Notes under the pieces: generated by a model
Databases searched by the model: none
Told to the model about the DNA's origin: nothing
Seen by the model: the letters and a program-made list of their open reading frames with translations, nothing else
Made by a program: the position numbers and the translations under genes
Shown here: positions 50,202-59,223 of the stretch, piece by piece
How positions within the stretch are numbered: the first letter of the stretch is position 1
How the letters are laid out: each line of letters begins with the position of its first letter
NCBI GenBank assembly: GCA_038137215.1
Contig: JAYQBG010000017.1
Coordinates: 1-64,000, forward strand
Source of the DNA: JABJAG01 sp038137215
Lineage (GTDB): Bacteria > Pseudomonadota > Alphaproteobacteria > UBA6615
Direction: 5' to 3'
DNA length: 64,000 nt

Positions 50202-51104
50202 ATGACGCAGGATCTACTGGTCTATCTGAATGGTGAGATCGTTGAAGCTTCCGAAGCACGAATATCGCCCTTCGAGCGCGGTTTCATGTGGGGTGACGGA
50301 ATTTATGAGGTAACGCCCTGTTTCCGAGGCGTGCCCTATCGCCTTTCCGACCATATCGAGCGGATGTATCGTTCGCTGCGCTATGTGCGGATCGAGCCGC
50401 CCTTCGGTCCGGAAAAAATGCAGGCAGAGTCCGAACGCCTGATGGAGGCCAACAGGGATCGTCTGTCCGAGAACGGGCAGTATCGCCTCGGACATTGGGT
50501 CACCCGTGGGGGTGATGCCTTTGCTCCCGCGCATCTCGCCGAAGGGCCTGCAACCCTGTTCATGTTCTTGCAGTATGCCGATCCGGCGGCGACCGCGCAG
50601 ACGATGCGGAGCGGCGTGAAGTTGTCGGTGACCACAACCCGGCGAAATCCTCCGGCCTGTATTGAAACCCGGGCCAAGGTGACCAGCAAGATGAACCAGC
50701 TCCTGGCCGAGCTTGACGCCGGTTCGCGCGATGCGCTCTCCCTGATGCTGGACCTGGACGGAAATGTTGCAGAAAACTCGGTCGCCAACTTTTTTATTGC
50801 CCGCGACGGTGTTCTGTGGACCGCCCCGGAGCGCAACATTCTGGAAGGGGTGACGCGTAAGGTTGTTTTTGAACTTTGTGAGCGCCTGGCCATCCCGCTC
50901 GAGGAGCGCCTGTTCACGATGTACGATGTGGCGCAGGCGGATGAATACTTCATCACCTCCAGCGGGATTTGTGCGATGCCGGTCTCGGCTGTGGATGATC
51001 ATACGCCCCGGAACCCGGCACCGGGGCCGATTACCCAGCGGTTGATTGATGCCTTTGCGGCAGATACCGGTTTTGATTTCCGCGACACCAACAACGCAGC
51101 CTGA
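50202..51104 (+). CDS. class IV PLP aminotransferase (branched-chain/D-amino acid type)
   Basis: The 300-aa product belongs to fold type IV. It has YLNGEIVEASEARISPFERGFMWGDGIYEVTPCFRG at the N-terminus and the PLP lysine Lys163 in KVTSKMNQLLAELDA. It also has LDLDGNVAENSVANFFIARDG and the cofactor-phosphate loop ILEGVTRKVVFEL, with ADEYFITSSGICAMPVSAVD near the end. It moves amino groups between amino acids and 2-oxo acids. It cannot be told whether it is BCAT, D-amino acid transaminase or ADC lyase. ATG 50202 and ATG 50181 are both possible. The damaged hydroxyanthranilate dioxygenase gene follows after ten bases. Confidence 0.88.
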   Translation: MTQDLLVYLNGEIVEASEARISPFERGFMWGDGIYEVTPCFRGVPYRLSDHIERMYRSLRYVRIEPPFGPEKMQAESERLMEANRDRLSENGQYRLGHWVTRGGDAFAPAHLAEGPATLFMFLQYADPAATAQTMRSGVKLSVTTTRRNPPACIETRAKVTSKMNQLLAELDAGSRDALSLMLDLDGNVAENSVANFFIARDGVLWTAPERNILEGVTRKVVFELCERLAIPLEERLFTMYDVAQADEYFITSSGICAMPVSAVDDHTPRNPAPGPITQRLIDAFAADTGFDFRDTNNAA

Positions 51105-51114
51105 GGATCATCTT

Positions 51115-51508
51115 ATGTCACAGATAAATGCGTTCAATTTTCAGAAATGGATCGACGAGCACCGGCATCTTCTCAAGNNNNNNNNNNCCGGTTGGAAACG
51201 CGGTGGTCTGGAAAGACACGGACTTAATCGTCATGGTGATCGGCGGACCCAACGCGCATACCGACTACCACGATGATCCGTTTGAAGAGTTCTTCTATCA
51301 GTTGGAAGGCAACATCTCCTTGCGGATTATCGAAGACGGCCGTCCCCGCGACGTGCCCATCCGGGAAGGCGAAGTGCTGCTTTTGCCGCCCCATGTCCGG
51401 CATTCCCCGCAACGCCCCGAGCCGGGCAGTATCGGACTGGTTGTGGAGCGCCGCCGGCCGGAAGGCCTGATGGACGGTTTTGACGGGCTCCCGTCTTTGC
51501 GCAGATAG
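51115..51508 (+). pseudogene. 3-hydroxyanthranilate 3,4-dioxygenase-like cupin, gap-containing and C-terminally truncated
   Basis: Before the gap the frame reads FNFQKWIDEHRHLLK, and after it PVGNAVVWKDTDLIVMVIGG, YHDDPFEEFFYQLEGNISLR and PPHVRHSPQRPEPGSIGLVVERRRPEGLMDGF. These are hallmarks of 3-hydroxyanthranilate dioxygenase, with iron ligands in the HDD-FEEFFYQLEG and HSPQ region. The reading frame after the ten N is shifted by one, as expected for an arbitrary gap size. Relatives need only one residue there. After MDGF the homologous C-terminal third, including the rubredoxin-like metal site, is missing, and the sequence becomes the antisense of a PAS gene. Confidence 0.75.
51178..51187. 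other. assembly gap (10 N) inside the cupin gene
   Basis: Ten N interrupt the coding frame. By comparison with relatives, only about three bases (one proline codon) should be missing, so the N length is a placeholder. Confidence 0.99.
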
Positions 51509-51840
51509 CGTTTTTCCAATGTGTAGCTATCGATTTCGCCGCTGCGCAGGTGGGTGTTCTGCTCGAAGTTTTCCGGCAGATCCTCCTTCACCGTAATATC
51601 CGAAAATTGCATGTCGAGAAGCTCGTCACGGGTGTATCCCGTGATATCGAGCATCTTGTCGTTCAGGCGAAGCCAGCGCCCTTCAATAGCGACATGGACG
51701 ATGCCGACCGATGCCGCATCGAAGGTTCGCTTCATGGGGGTGGCACGGCGCAGATGCGTGATCAGCGCAATGGCCAGTGCAATTGCCAGTGCAGATGATG
51801 CCGCCAGGGCGACCAGAAAGACTGTTGTCGTCCCGTCCAT
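51487..51840 (-). pseudogene. N-terminal part of a membrane-anchored PAS-domain sensor
   Basis: The minus-strand frame starts MDGTTTVFLVALAASSALAI, one membrane helix (residues 7-29), and continues into a PAS domain (RTFDAASVGIVHVAIEGRWL, NDKMLDITGYTRDELLDMQF, YTLEKRYLRKDGSP). After KDGSP, where the last PAS strand and kinase or cyclase output domain should follow, it turns into the antisense of the cupin gene. It has therefore lost its output domain at about 51487 and is joined tail-to-tail with another truncated gene. Confidence 0.75.
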
Positions 51841-51948
51841 CGTGAGGAAACGGTCCGGATCATGCCATCGACACAACTATCTTATCCTTGACGAGGAAAG
51901 ACGGTCAGTCCATTAGGAAAACCACTGGATACGTTAGCACATGCACTT

Positions 51949-54279
51949 TTAGCGAGTGTATGTACTACTATTTGCAACAATGGGTGGTGTTTTGTGGGCT
52001 GTGACCTCGGGCAGCGGCCCTTCATGCAGTGCGATGTCAACGAGGGCGCTGTGCGCAATCGGGCCTTGTCCCAGTTGTGAGGTTCCCTGATCAATCGTCA
52101 GTACGTTGGGATTGCCATGCTTGTCGAGGCTGTTTTCGACAGAGGGGTCTTCCGGGTCATACCAGGCGCCGGTCGCAAGCTGGATAACACCCTGGCGAAC
52201 ATCGGATGTGACCTTCACGCCCGCAAGCAATGCACCACGTTGATTGAACACACGCACCACATCGCCATCGACAAGCCCGCGTTCGGCGGCATCGAAGGGG
52301 TGGATCCAGACCGGCTCTCGACCGTTGATCTTATTGTCCCGGCTGACCGTTCCATTGTCGAGCTGGCCGTGAAGCCGCGTGCGGGGCTGGTTGGAAATCA
52401 TGTGCAGCGGGTAAGTCCCGGCGGCCGGGCTGCCAAGCCATTCGATCGGTTCCAGCCAGGCCGGATGTCCCGGACAGTCTGCGTATCCGAAACCGCTCAC
52501 CACCTCCGAGAAAATTTCGATCCTGCCCGACGGTGACGGAAGCGGATGTATTTCCGGATCGGCGCGAAATTCCTCGAGCATCACGGTCGGCTTGTCCGGG
52601 CGTGGAATCTCGATATGGCCGTCCTCCCAGAACTCATCATAGGAGGGAAGGGTGACGTCCTGTGCGGCAGCGCTCTGGCGCGCCCGGTCGTATATATGAC
52701 GCAACCATTCCTCGGCATCGCGCCCCTCGGAAAACGCGTCAAAGGTCCCGGTGCGGCGTGCGAGTCCGCGAAAGATATCGAAATCGTTCCGGGCTTCGCC
52801 GACGGGTTCGATGGCCTGATCCATGGCGAGGATAAAGCGGTCGCGCGATGTGGCGCCGATATCCTTGCGTTCGAGCGTCGTGGTTGAAGGCAGGACGATA
52901 TCGGAAAACTTTGCCGTGGCAGTCCACCAGGGTTCATTGACGATAATGGTTTCGGGGCGCCGCCAGGCGCGTACAAGGCGGTTCAGGTCCTGATGATGAT
53001 GGAACGGATTTCCGCCACACCAGTAGATAAGCTTGATGTCCGGATAGGTTCGGGTTTCGCCGTCGAATTCGTAGTTCTCTCCGGGGTGCAGAAGCATATC
53101 GGCAATACGCGCCACGGGAATCCAGCTCTCACAGGGATTCTTGCCAATCGACAGTGCGGGCGAGGGGACGGCCTGGCGCGGATTGCCGATATTGCCCATG
53201 CTGCCATAGCCGAAACCGAATCCCTGGCCTGGCAGGCCGATCCCGCCCAGCATCGCTGCAAGCGTGACTGTCATCCAGAAACTCTGTTCCCCGTGGTCAC
53301 CGCGCTGCAATGACCAGTTGGTGTTGATCAGGGTCCGTGCGCCCGCCATACGCCAGGCCAGCGCGCGGATGGTGTCGGCGGGAAGCTCACAGATTGGCGC
53401 GGCCCAATCGGCATCCTTCGGGGTGCTGTCGCTCTCACCGAGCAGGTAGGCGCGGAATTTCTGATAGCCGACACAATAGCGTTCAAGGAAATCCCGATCG
53501 GCGAGACCCTCGGTTTCCAGCGTGTGTGCAATGGCCAGCATCATGGCCACGTCGGTGTTGGGGCGTATGGCGAACCATTCGGCGTTCAGGTGGTCCGCAA
53601 TGTCGTCGCGGATCGGGGAAATGTTGACGAATTTTACGCCGGCGGCGTGAGCTTCCTTGAGGTAGGGCCCGGTCATATGCTGACCCGGACCACCTGCGGC
53701 CACATGCGCATTCTTCAGCGGAACGCCACCGAAGGCGACCACGAGTTCGGTGTTTGAGATGATCGAATCCCAACTTGTTGCGTCTGTCATCGCGGCGCGC
53801 GCCGAGCCCAGGATATGCGGCAGGATCGCGTATCCCGCAGCGATCGAGTAGGTGTGCACCTGATCGGTGAATCCGCCAATTGTATTAAGGAACCGCTGCA
53901 ACTGGCTCTTGGCGTGATGAAAGCGCCCCGCGCTCGACCAGCCATAGGACCCACCGAAAATCGCGGCGTTTCCATAGGTCTCGCGCACCCGAAGAATTTC
54001 CGCGCCCGCCATGTCGAGAGCTTCGTCCCAGGGGACCGCCACGAACGGATCGATGCCCCTGTTTTCCGGGGAGCCATTCTGTGCGCGGTCGAGCCAGCCC
54101 TTGCGGAACATGGGCCGAGCAACCCTGCTCTCGTCATGAACGGCTTCCGGCAGGGACTGAATGATCGGGGAGGGATCGGGGTCGAGCGGGAAAGGTTGAA
54201 CACCCGTCAGCCGCCCATTTTCGGCTTCTGCGGTGAATGTACCCCAGTGCGAAGTATGTCGGTGCTCGGTTTTGGTCAT
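51949..54279 (-). CDS. molybdopterin oxidoreductase of the DMSO/TMAO/biotin-sulfoxide reductase type
   Basis: The 776-aa product lacks both the N-terminal 4Fe-4S cysteine motif and a twin-arginine signal, so it is probably cytoplasmic like BisC. The SYGWSSAGRFHHAKSQLQRFLN segment (residues 111-132) is the family signature, and Ser111 is the likely Mo ligand. MGD contacts are seen in LINTNWSLQRGDHGEQSFW, YWCGGNPFHHHQDLNRL and EPWWTATAKFSDIVLPSTTTLERKDIG. The C-terminal domain has NQPRTRLHGQLDNGTVSRDNKINGREP. It should reduce S- or N-oxides such as methionine or biotin sulfoxide. It is divergent from the SDR at 54381. Confidence 0.93.
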   Translation of the reverse strand: MTKTEHRHTSHWGTFTAEAENGRLTGVQPFPLDPDPSPIIQSLPEAVHDESRVARPMFRKGWLDRAQNGSPENRGIDPFVAVPWDEALDMAGAEILRVRETYGNAAIFGGSYGWSSAGRFHHAKSQLQRFLNTIGGFTDQVHTYSIAAGYAILPHILGSARAAMTDATSWDSIISNTELVVAFGGVPLKNAHVAAGGPGQHMTGPYLKEAHAAGVKFVNISPIRDDIADHLNAEWFAIRPNTDVAMMLAIAHTLETEGLADRDFLERYCVGYQKFRAYLLGESDSTPKDADWAAPICELPADTIRALAWRMAGARTLINTNWSLQRGDHGEQSFWMTVTLAAMLGGIGLPGQGFGFGYGSMGNIGNPRQAVPSPALSIGKNPCESWIPVARIADMLLHPGENYEFDGETRTYPDIKLIYWCGGNPFHHHQDLNRLVRAWRRPETIIVNEPWWTATAKFSDIVLPSTTTLERKDIGATSRDRFILAMDQAIEPVGEARNDFDIFRGLARRTGTFDAFSEGRDAEEWLRHIYDRARQSAAAQDVTLPSYDEFWEDGHIEIPRPDKPTVMLEEFRADPEIHPLPSPSGRIEIFSEVVSGFGYADCPGHPAWLEPIEWLGSPAAGTYPLHMISNQPRTRLHGQLDNGTVSRDNKINGREPVWIHPFDAAERGLVDGDVVRVFNQRGALLAGVKVTSDVRQGVIQLATGAWYDPEDPSVENSLDKHGNPNVLTIDQGTSQLGQGPIAHSALVDIALHEGPLPEVTAHKTPPIVANSSTYTR

Positions 54280-54380
54280 GGATCCTCCCCCGAAAATCGA
54301 ATTTGCGCTGGCGCGCGGACCCTGTCAAAGCATGCTGCAAGTCGTAATATCAGGAAGTCATCGAACCGGGGAGGACAAAC

Positions 54381-55172
54381 ATGGAAGTCCGTCTAGACGG
54401 TCGCACCGCTGTCATAACGGGTGCTAGCGAGGGTCTGGGCCTCGCCATGGCAAAGCAATTTGCGCAATCGGGGGCGAATGTCGCGATGATCGCCCGTTCC
54501 GCAGATACGCTGGAAGCTGCGCGTCAGGACGTCGCCTCTGCGACGGGCGGAAACAGTGTTCGCGTGGAAGCACATCCCTGCGACGTCACCGATATGATGC
54601 AGATCGAATCCACCTGGTCGCAAATCATCGAGAACTTCGGTGCCGTCGATATCATGGTGAACAACGCCGGCGCGCATGCAATCGGCCCGTTCCTCGAATG
54701 TTCGGACGAGCGCTGGCAGGCCGACCTCGATCTGAAGCTGTTCGCAGCCATACGGTTCTGTCGCCTGGCAATGCCGGGTATGGCCGAACGCAAATGGGGG
54801 CGGATCATCAACGTGCTGGCGGGCAGTGCGAAAGCGCCGGCCGGTGGCAGTGCGCCGACATCGGTGTCCCGTGCGGCGGGCATGGCGCTGACCAAGGTGC
54901 TCGCCGGTGAGGGCGGGCCGGACAATATCTGCGTCAACGCATTGCTGGTCGGTCTGATTCGCTCGGGCCAGCACGAACGCCGGCACGCCAACCACGCACC
55001 CGACAAATCCTTCGACGAATTCATTGCGCCGAAAGAGGCGGACATCCCGCTTGGCCGGATCGGTGAAGCCGAGGAATTCGCGAATATGGCCTGTTTCCTG
55101 GCCTCCGATGCGGGATCCTATGTGACCGGCTGTGCAATCAATGTGGATGGCGGCCGCACGCCGGTCGTGTGA
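54381..55172 (+). CDS. SDR-family protein with altered catalytic residues
   Basis: The 263-aa product has a normal cofactor loop (VITGASEGLGLAMA), NNAG at residue 93 and the C-terminal GSYVTGCAINVDGG. Where YxxxK is expected it has TSVSRAAGMALTK, so the active-site Tyr and Lys appear replaced by Thr and Arg. A known BKR-like SDR subgroup shows the same loss of the tetrad, so this may be a natural variant rather than damage. It starts with AAACATG behind GGGGAGGAC. The Ldh-family gene follows after about 40 bases. Confidence 0.88.
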   Translation: MEVRLDGRTAVITGASEGLGLAMAKQFAQSGANVAMIARSADTLEAARQDVASATGGNSVRVEAHPCDVTDMMQIESTWSQIIENFGAVDIMVNNAGAHAIGPFLECSDERWQADLDLKLFAAIRFCRLAMPGMAERKWGRIINVLAGSAKAPAGGSAPTSVSRAAGMALTKVLAGEGGPDNICVNALLVGLIRSGQHERRHANHAPDKSFDEFIAPKEADIPLGRIGEAEEFANMACFLASDAGSYVTGCAINVDGGRTPVV

Positions 55173-55213
55173 GCAGCCGCGCAGCCTTGATGCCGTTGGA
55201 AGAAGAGGAAAAC

Positions 55214-56299
55214 ATGTCAGGTGATGTAACAGTTCAGGCCGAAGCGTTGAAGGCGCTGATTCACGAGATCGTGCGGTTGACCGGCAGCGATGAAAACGAA
55301 TGCCGGGTTGTGTCGGAACATCTCGTCGGCGCCAATCTGTCTGGCCATGACAGCCATGGCGTCCAGATGATCCCGACCTATCTGCGCAATTTCGAGCGCG
55401 GCTTGCTGGTCGCGAATGCGCCGGTTGATTGTGTCCGCGATGACGGCCCTTTCCTGCAGTTCGACGGCAACAAGGGATACGGGCAGCGTTTGGCGGCAGA
55501 TGTGACCGAACTAGCCATCGAACGAGCGCGCCAAACGGGCGTTTGTGTGGCCACGCTGAAGAATTCCCACCATATCGGTCGCGTGGGAACCTATGCCGAG
55601 ATGGTGACAGCCGCTGGGATGGTGTCCGTTCACTTCACCAACGTGACCGATCATCACGAGATGGTGGCGCCGTTCCGCGGCGCGGAAGCCCGCTTTGGTA
55701 CCAACCCGGTGACCATGGGCATGCCCACGGCGGAACCTGACGCGCCGATCATTCTCGATATGGCGACCAGCGTGGTGGCGATGGGGAAAGTGCGGGTCGC
55801 GCACAATTCGGGAAAGACCGTGCCCGAAACGTGGCTGATCGATTCGAACGGTCAGCCGACCAGCGATCCCGGAGTCATGTTCAATGAACCACTTGGCGCG
55901 CTGCGGCCCTTCGCCGATCACAAGGGCTACGCATTGTGTCTGATGGCGGAACTGATGTCGGGCGCCTTATCGGGTGGCGGGACGATCCAGCCCGAACATG
56001 AGCGTCTGGACGGTGTCATCAACACCATGACCATGGTGGTGATTGACCCGGCGCGGCTCGGCGATCCGGACTGGATCAAGGGAGAGGTCACGGCCATGGC
56101 GAATTATACGAAAAGCGCCGAACCGGCGAACCCGGACGAACCGGTGCTGGTACCCGGTGACCCCGAACGTATCGCCCGCGCCCGGCGTGGTGCCGATGGT
56201 ATCGTGATCCCGGGGGGCACCTGGACGTTGTTGACCGAAGCAGCCCAGACCGTCGGGCTGGACCCGTCACGCGCGGCGGAAATTTCAGGCTTGGCCTAG
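55214..56299 (+). CDS. Ldh-family malate/L-lactate/ureidoglycolate-type dehydrogenase
   Basis: The 361-aa product has the special Rossmann-independent fold of the YlbC/MdhII family: GANLSGHDSHGVQMIPTYL (substrate His) near residue 38, LKNSHHIGRVGTYAEM near residue 118, GTNPVTMGMP and DHKGYALCLMAELMSGALSGG. Members oxidise hydroxy acids such as L-lactate, sulfolactate or ureidoglycolate with NAD. Start ATG 55214 has AGAGGAAAAC in front. An earlier in-frame GTG at 55169 overlaps the SDR end. It converges with, and overlaps by 15 bases, the Gfo/Idh gene. Confidence 0.92.
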   Translation: MSGDVTVQAEALKALIHEIVRLTGSDENECRVVSEHLVGANLSGHDSHGVQMIPTYLRNFERGLLVANAPVDCVRDDGPFLQFDGNKGYGQRLAADVTELAIERARQTGVCVATLKNSHHIGRVGTYAEMVTAAGMVSVHFTNVTDHHEMVAPFRGAEARFGTNPVTMGMPTAEPDAPIILDMATSVVAMGKVRVAHNSGKTVPETWLIDSNGQPTSDPGVMFNEPLGALRPFADHKGYALCLMAELMSGALSGGGTIQPEHERLDGVINTMTMVVIDPARLGDPDWIKGEVTAMANYTKSAEPANPDEPVLVPGDPERIARARRGADGIVIPGGTWTLLTEAAQTVGLDPSRAAEISGLA

Positions 56300-57277
56300 A
56301 ATTTCCGACAAGGCGATCGAGCGTCCTTCCTTCGGGGATTGCACAGCACCGAGCACAACGGCCAGCGGGTTCAGCGCGTCGGTTCCGTCGATTTCCGGCT
56401 TCCGACCTTCGGCGGCGGCGTCCGCGAAGTCTTCCAGTTCGGCCAGCAAATGGTCGGCGGCGGGGTAGTCTACCGGTGACGGCTTGCTCTCACCGGTTTT
56501 CTGGACGCGCAGCCCGTCATTGGCCGTGTCGAAGAAGGCATTTCCCCTGGTGCCGTGGACCGTCAGCATGAAGCGGCGTGGGGAGATGTAGTTCGACGCG
56601 ATATAACCGATGGCCCCCGACTCGAACCGCATTAGCAGCGTTGTGACGTCTTCGATGTCCGGCTCGGTTTCCAACCGGTCCACATAGGCGGTCAGTTCTT
56701 TCGCATCCCCGAGGAGGTAAAGAAGGTTGTCGATCTGGTGGATGCCAATCTGCATCAGGCAGCCGCCGGGAATCTCCGCCGGATCGGTGCGCCAGGCCCC
56801 GGGTTTCGGCTTCAGCCCGTTGTCGTTGGAAAACACGCCCTCGACATGGCTGACACGCCCGAGTTCCCCGTCATCGATCATCTTCTTCAGATGGCGCAGC
56901 GCCCCGTGCCGTCGATAGGAATGGCCGACAGCCAGCAGCACGTTTGCTGCCTCACAGGCCGCGATCATGGCGCGCCCGTCGGCGATGGTGTTGGAGACCG
57001 GCTTTTCGACAAAGACATGCTTGCCGGCTGCCGCTGCCGCTTCCGTGCCCGGCCGGTGCGCCGAGTTCGGGGTGGTCAGGATGACCCCGTCAAGATCGTC
57101 GAGCGCGAGCATCTCCTCTTAAGAGGAGATGGCTTCGCACCCGAAGGTCTCGGCGAATTTGGCGGTCTTGTCGGCGCTGCGAGAATAACCGGCGCGGAGT
57201 TCAAGCTTGTCGGTTCTTGCGATGACCCCGGCCAGGACGTCCGACCACCAGCCAATACCGACGATGCCGACCCGCAT
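56285..57277 (-). pseudogene. Gfo/Idh/MocA oxidoreductase interrupted by in-frame TAA
   Basis: From ATG 57277 the frame reads RVGIVGIGWWSDVLAGVIAR (Rossmann loop), LRAGYSRSADKTAKFAETFG and EAISS, then TAA (57121-57119), then EEMLALDDLDGVILTTPNSAH, HVFVEKPVSNTIADG (catalytic EKP), GGCLMQIGIHQIDNLLYLLG and so on to the stop at 56285. The register never changes, so only one codon (Tyr or Phe in relatives) is lost. The stop is at the centre of a 22-bp perfect palindrome. Its start overlaps the stop of the upstream hydrolase as ATGA. Confidence 0.82.
57110..57131. repeat. 22-bp perfect palindrome containing the premature stop
   Basis: CATCTCCTCTT is followed directly by its reverse complement, with the TAA of the interrupted Gfo/Idh gene at the centre. 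A Tyr codon TAT or TAC would already give an imperfect palindrome here, and the single change to TAA makes it perfect. Confidence 0.95.
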
Positions 57278-57904
57278 CAGACCTTGTCTTCCCACTTCGC
57301 AAGGAAGGGCCCCACGATACCGGCCCGCTCCTCCGGATGGCGGCGATACGAATAGTGTCCGCCTTCCTCGACGATCACCAGTTCCGAGCCCTCAATGGCC
57401 TCGTGGAGATCTTCTGAGAAGTAGTAGAGCACGGTCGCGTCGTCGCGCGTTCCGACCACCAGCGACGGGTTCTTGATCTGGGTGATCGCGTCCAGCCGGT
57501 CATGATTCAGCGTCATGTCGATGCGCGCGGCGAGAACCCCGGGCTCTGCGATGGTTTCCAGCGAGCGTTTCTCGAGTTCCATCACCTTGTCGAGGTTGTA
57601 GCGGAACTGGTTGCAGCCGTTGGTGAAGAGCGAGCTGACGAGCACATAGGCTTCCTTGCCTTCGTTCAGCGCGATCACGTCATCGGCGATATGCTGGGTC
57701 GAATACCCGTCGGGGCCGGGCCGGTCGCTGTCGCCGGCACCGCGATGATCGAAGGAGATGCAGCGGTAGCGGTCCCAAAAGATTTACCGCTGGTAATCCC
57801 AGGAGTTCATGACTCCGACAAGGCCGGGAATGAAGATGAAGGGGGGCGTCACCCTTTTCGTCAACATTGAGGGTAATGCGTCCGACATCAATTCGTTTCG
57901 CCAT
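57277..57904 (-). pseudogene. alpha/beta-hydrolase with frameshift and in-frame TAA
   Basis: The start ATG 57904 gives MAKRIDVGRITLNVDEKGD. The frame then needs a one-base correction in a run of six G (57841-57846 on the plus strand) to reach PPFIFIPGLVGVMNSWDYQR. Next comes TAA (57786-57784), then IFWDRYRCISFDHRGAGDSD and the rest up to VEEGGHYSYRRHPEERAGIV with the catalytic His, ending in TGA that overlaps the Gfo/Idh start. Two independent lesions mean the hydrolase is dead unless the run length is a sequencing error. Confidence 0.78.
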
Positions 57905-58010
57905 TGCGATTCAACCTTTCCGGGGTTTTTGATTCGCGGGCTTTTTCTCACACACGCGCGCACCGGCCCACCCGTCCGGGCGAACGTCACTTGCGACGAA
58001 ACGGAACGAT

Positions 58011-59213
58011 TTAGATCGCGCCGCTCTCGCGCAGACGGGCGATGTCGTCGGCCGATTTGCCGATTTCGCGGAGCACCTCCTCGGTGTGCTCGCCCAGTGT
58101 GGGCGGCGCACGCCGTACGGCGGCTGCCGTGTCGGAGAAGCGGAACGGGATGCCCGGCAAATCGATTTCGCCTTCAGCCGAATGGATCGCCTTGGTCACC
58201 AGTCCGCGCGCGATGGTGTGCTCGGCCGTGAGCGCCTGATCCACGGTGTTGATCGGGGCGCAGGACACCCCGGCGGACTGCAGCTTGTCCAGCCAGGCTG
58301 CGGTGTCGTCGGTCTTGAGCAGGTCCGAGATCATAGCATCGCAGGCCGCGCGGTTTTCAACCCGGTCGCGGTTGCGTGCAAAGCGCGCGTCGTCGGCCCA
58401 GGTGTCCTGGCCAACAGCATTGCAGAAGGTCTGGAACTGGCCGTCATTGCCCACCGAGAGGGCGATCATTCCGTCACGCGTCGGATAGGCGTTGTAGGGC
58501 ACGATATTGGGATGGCCGTTGCCATAGCGGCCGGCGGGCTTGCCGGAAGCCAGGTAGTTGGCCGCGACATTGGCCAGCAGCGAGACGCCTGTGTCGTAGA
58601 GCGACACTTCGACATACTGTCCCTTGCCGGTCCGGTGGCGGGCCTGGAGTGCGGCCAGGATCGACGAGAGTGCGTACATGCCGGTGCACAGATCGACGAT
58701 CGCAACACCCAGCTTCATCGGGTCGCCATCGGCTTCCCCGGTGATGCTCATCAGGCCGCTCTCGGCCTGCAGCAGGAAGTCATAGCCGGGAAGTCCGGCA
58801 CGCGGACCGGTCGAGCCGTAACCGAGGATCGAGGCGCGCACGATCTGGGGTGCATGCTCCTCATACCAGGCAACATCGAATCCATGGCGCGCCATGGTAC
58901 CCAGCTTGAAGTTGTCGATCACCACATCGGCGCTTTTCAGAAGTTCCTTGAGGACCTCGCGGGCCTCCGGATCCTTGAGGTTGAGGGTCATGCCGCGCTT
59001 GTTGCGGTTTGCCCCCAGGTAGTAGGCAGATTCCTCACCCACAAAGGGCGGGCCCCAGGCGCGGGTGTCATCGCCGCGGCCGGGCTGTTCAACCTTGATC
59101 ACGTCGGCGCCCATATCGCCGAGCATCATCGCGCAGAAAGGCCCTGCGAGCACCCGCGTGAGATCAATCACGCGGATGCCGTCCAGGGCGCCGGGTGTCT
59201 CGGTGCCGGTCAT
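58011..59213 (-). CDS. CaiB/BaiF-type CoA-transferase (class III)
   Basis: From ATG 59213 the product is 400 aa. It carries the family pattern GIRVIDLTRVLAGPFCAMMLGDMGADVIKVEQPGRGDDTRAWGPPF at the N-terminus, LNLKDPEAREVLKELLKSADVVIDNF, GYGSTGPRAGLPGYDFLLQAESGLMSITGE and VAIVDLCTGMYALSSI with the catalytic Asp near residue 190. It moves CoA between carboxylic acids, for example succinyl-CoA to an aromatic or dicarboxylic acid. It lies ten bases downstream of the enoyl-CoA hydratase gene on the same strand, so both should act in one degradation route. Confidence 0.93.
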   Translation of the reverse strand: MTGTETPGALDGIRVIDLTRVLAGPFCAMMLGDMGADVIKVEQPGRGDDTRAWGPPFVGEESAYYLGANRNKRGMTLNLKDPEAREVLKELLKSADVVIDNFKLGTMARHGFDVAWYEEHAPQIVRASILGYGSTGPRAGLPGYDFLLQAESGLMSITGEADGDPMKLGVAIVDLCTGMYALSSILAALQARHRTGKGQYVEVSLYDTGVSLLANVAANYLASGKPAGRYGNGHPNIVPYNAYPTRDGMIALSVGNDGQFQTFCNAVGQDTWADDARFARNRDRVENRAACDAMISDLLKTDDTAAWLDKLQSAGVSCAPINTVDQALTAEHTIARGLVTKAIHSAEGEIDLPGIPFRFSDTAAAVRRAPPTLGEHTEEVLREIGKSADDIARLRESGAI

Positions 59214-59223
59214 TGTGGCCAAC

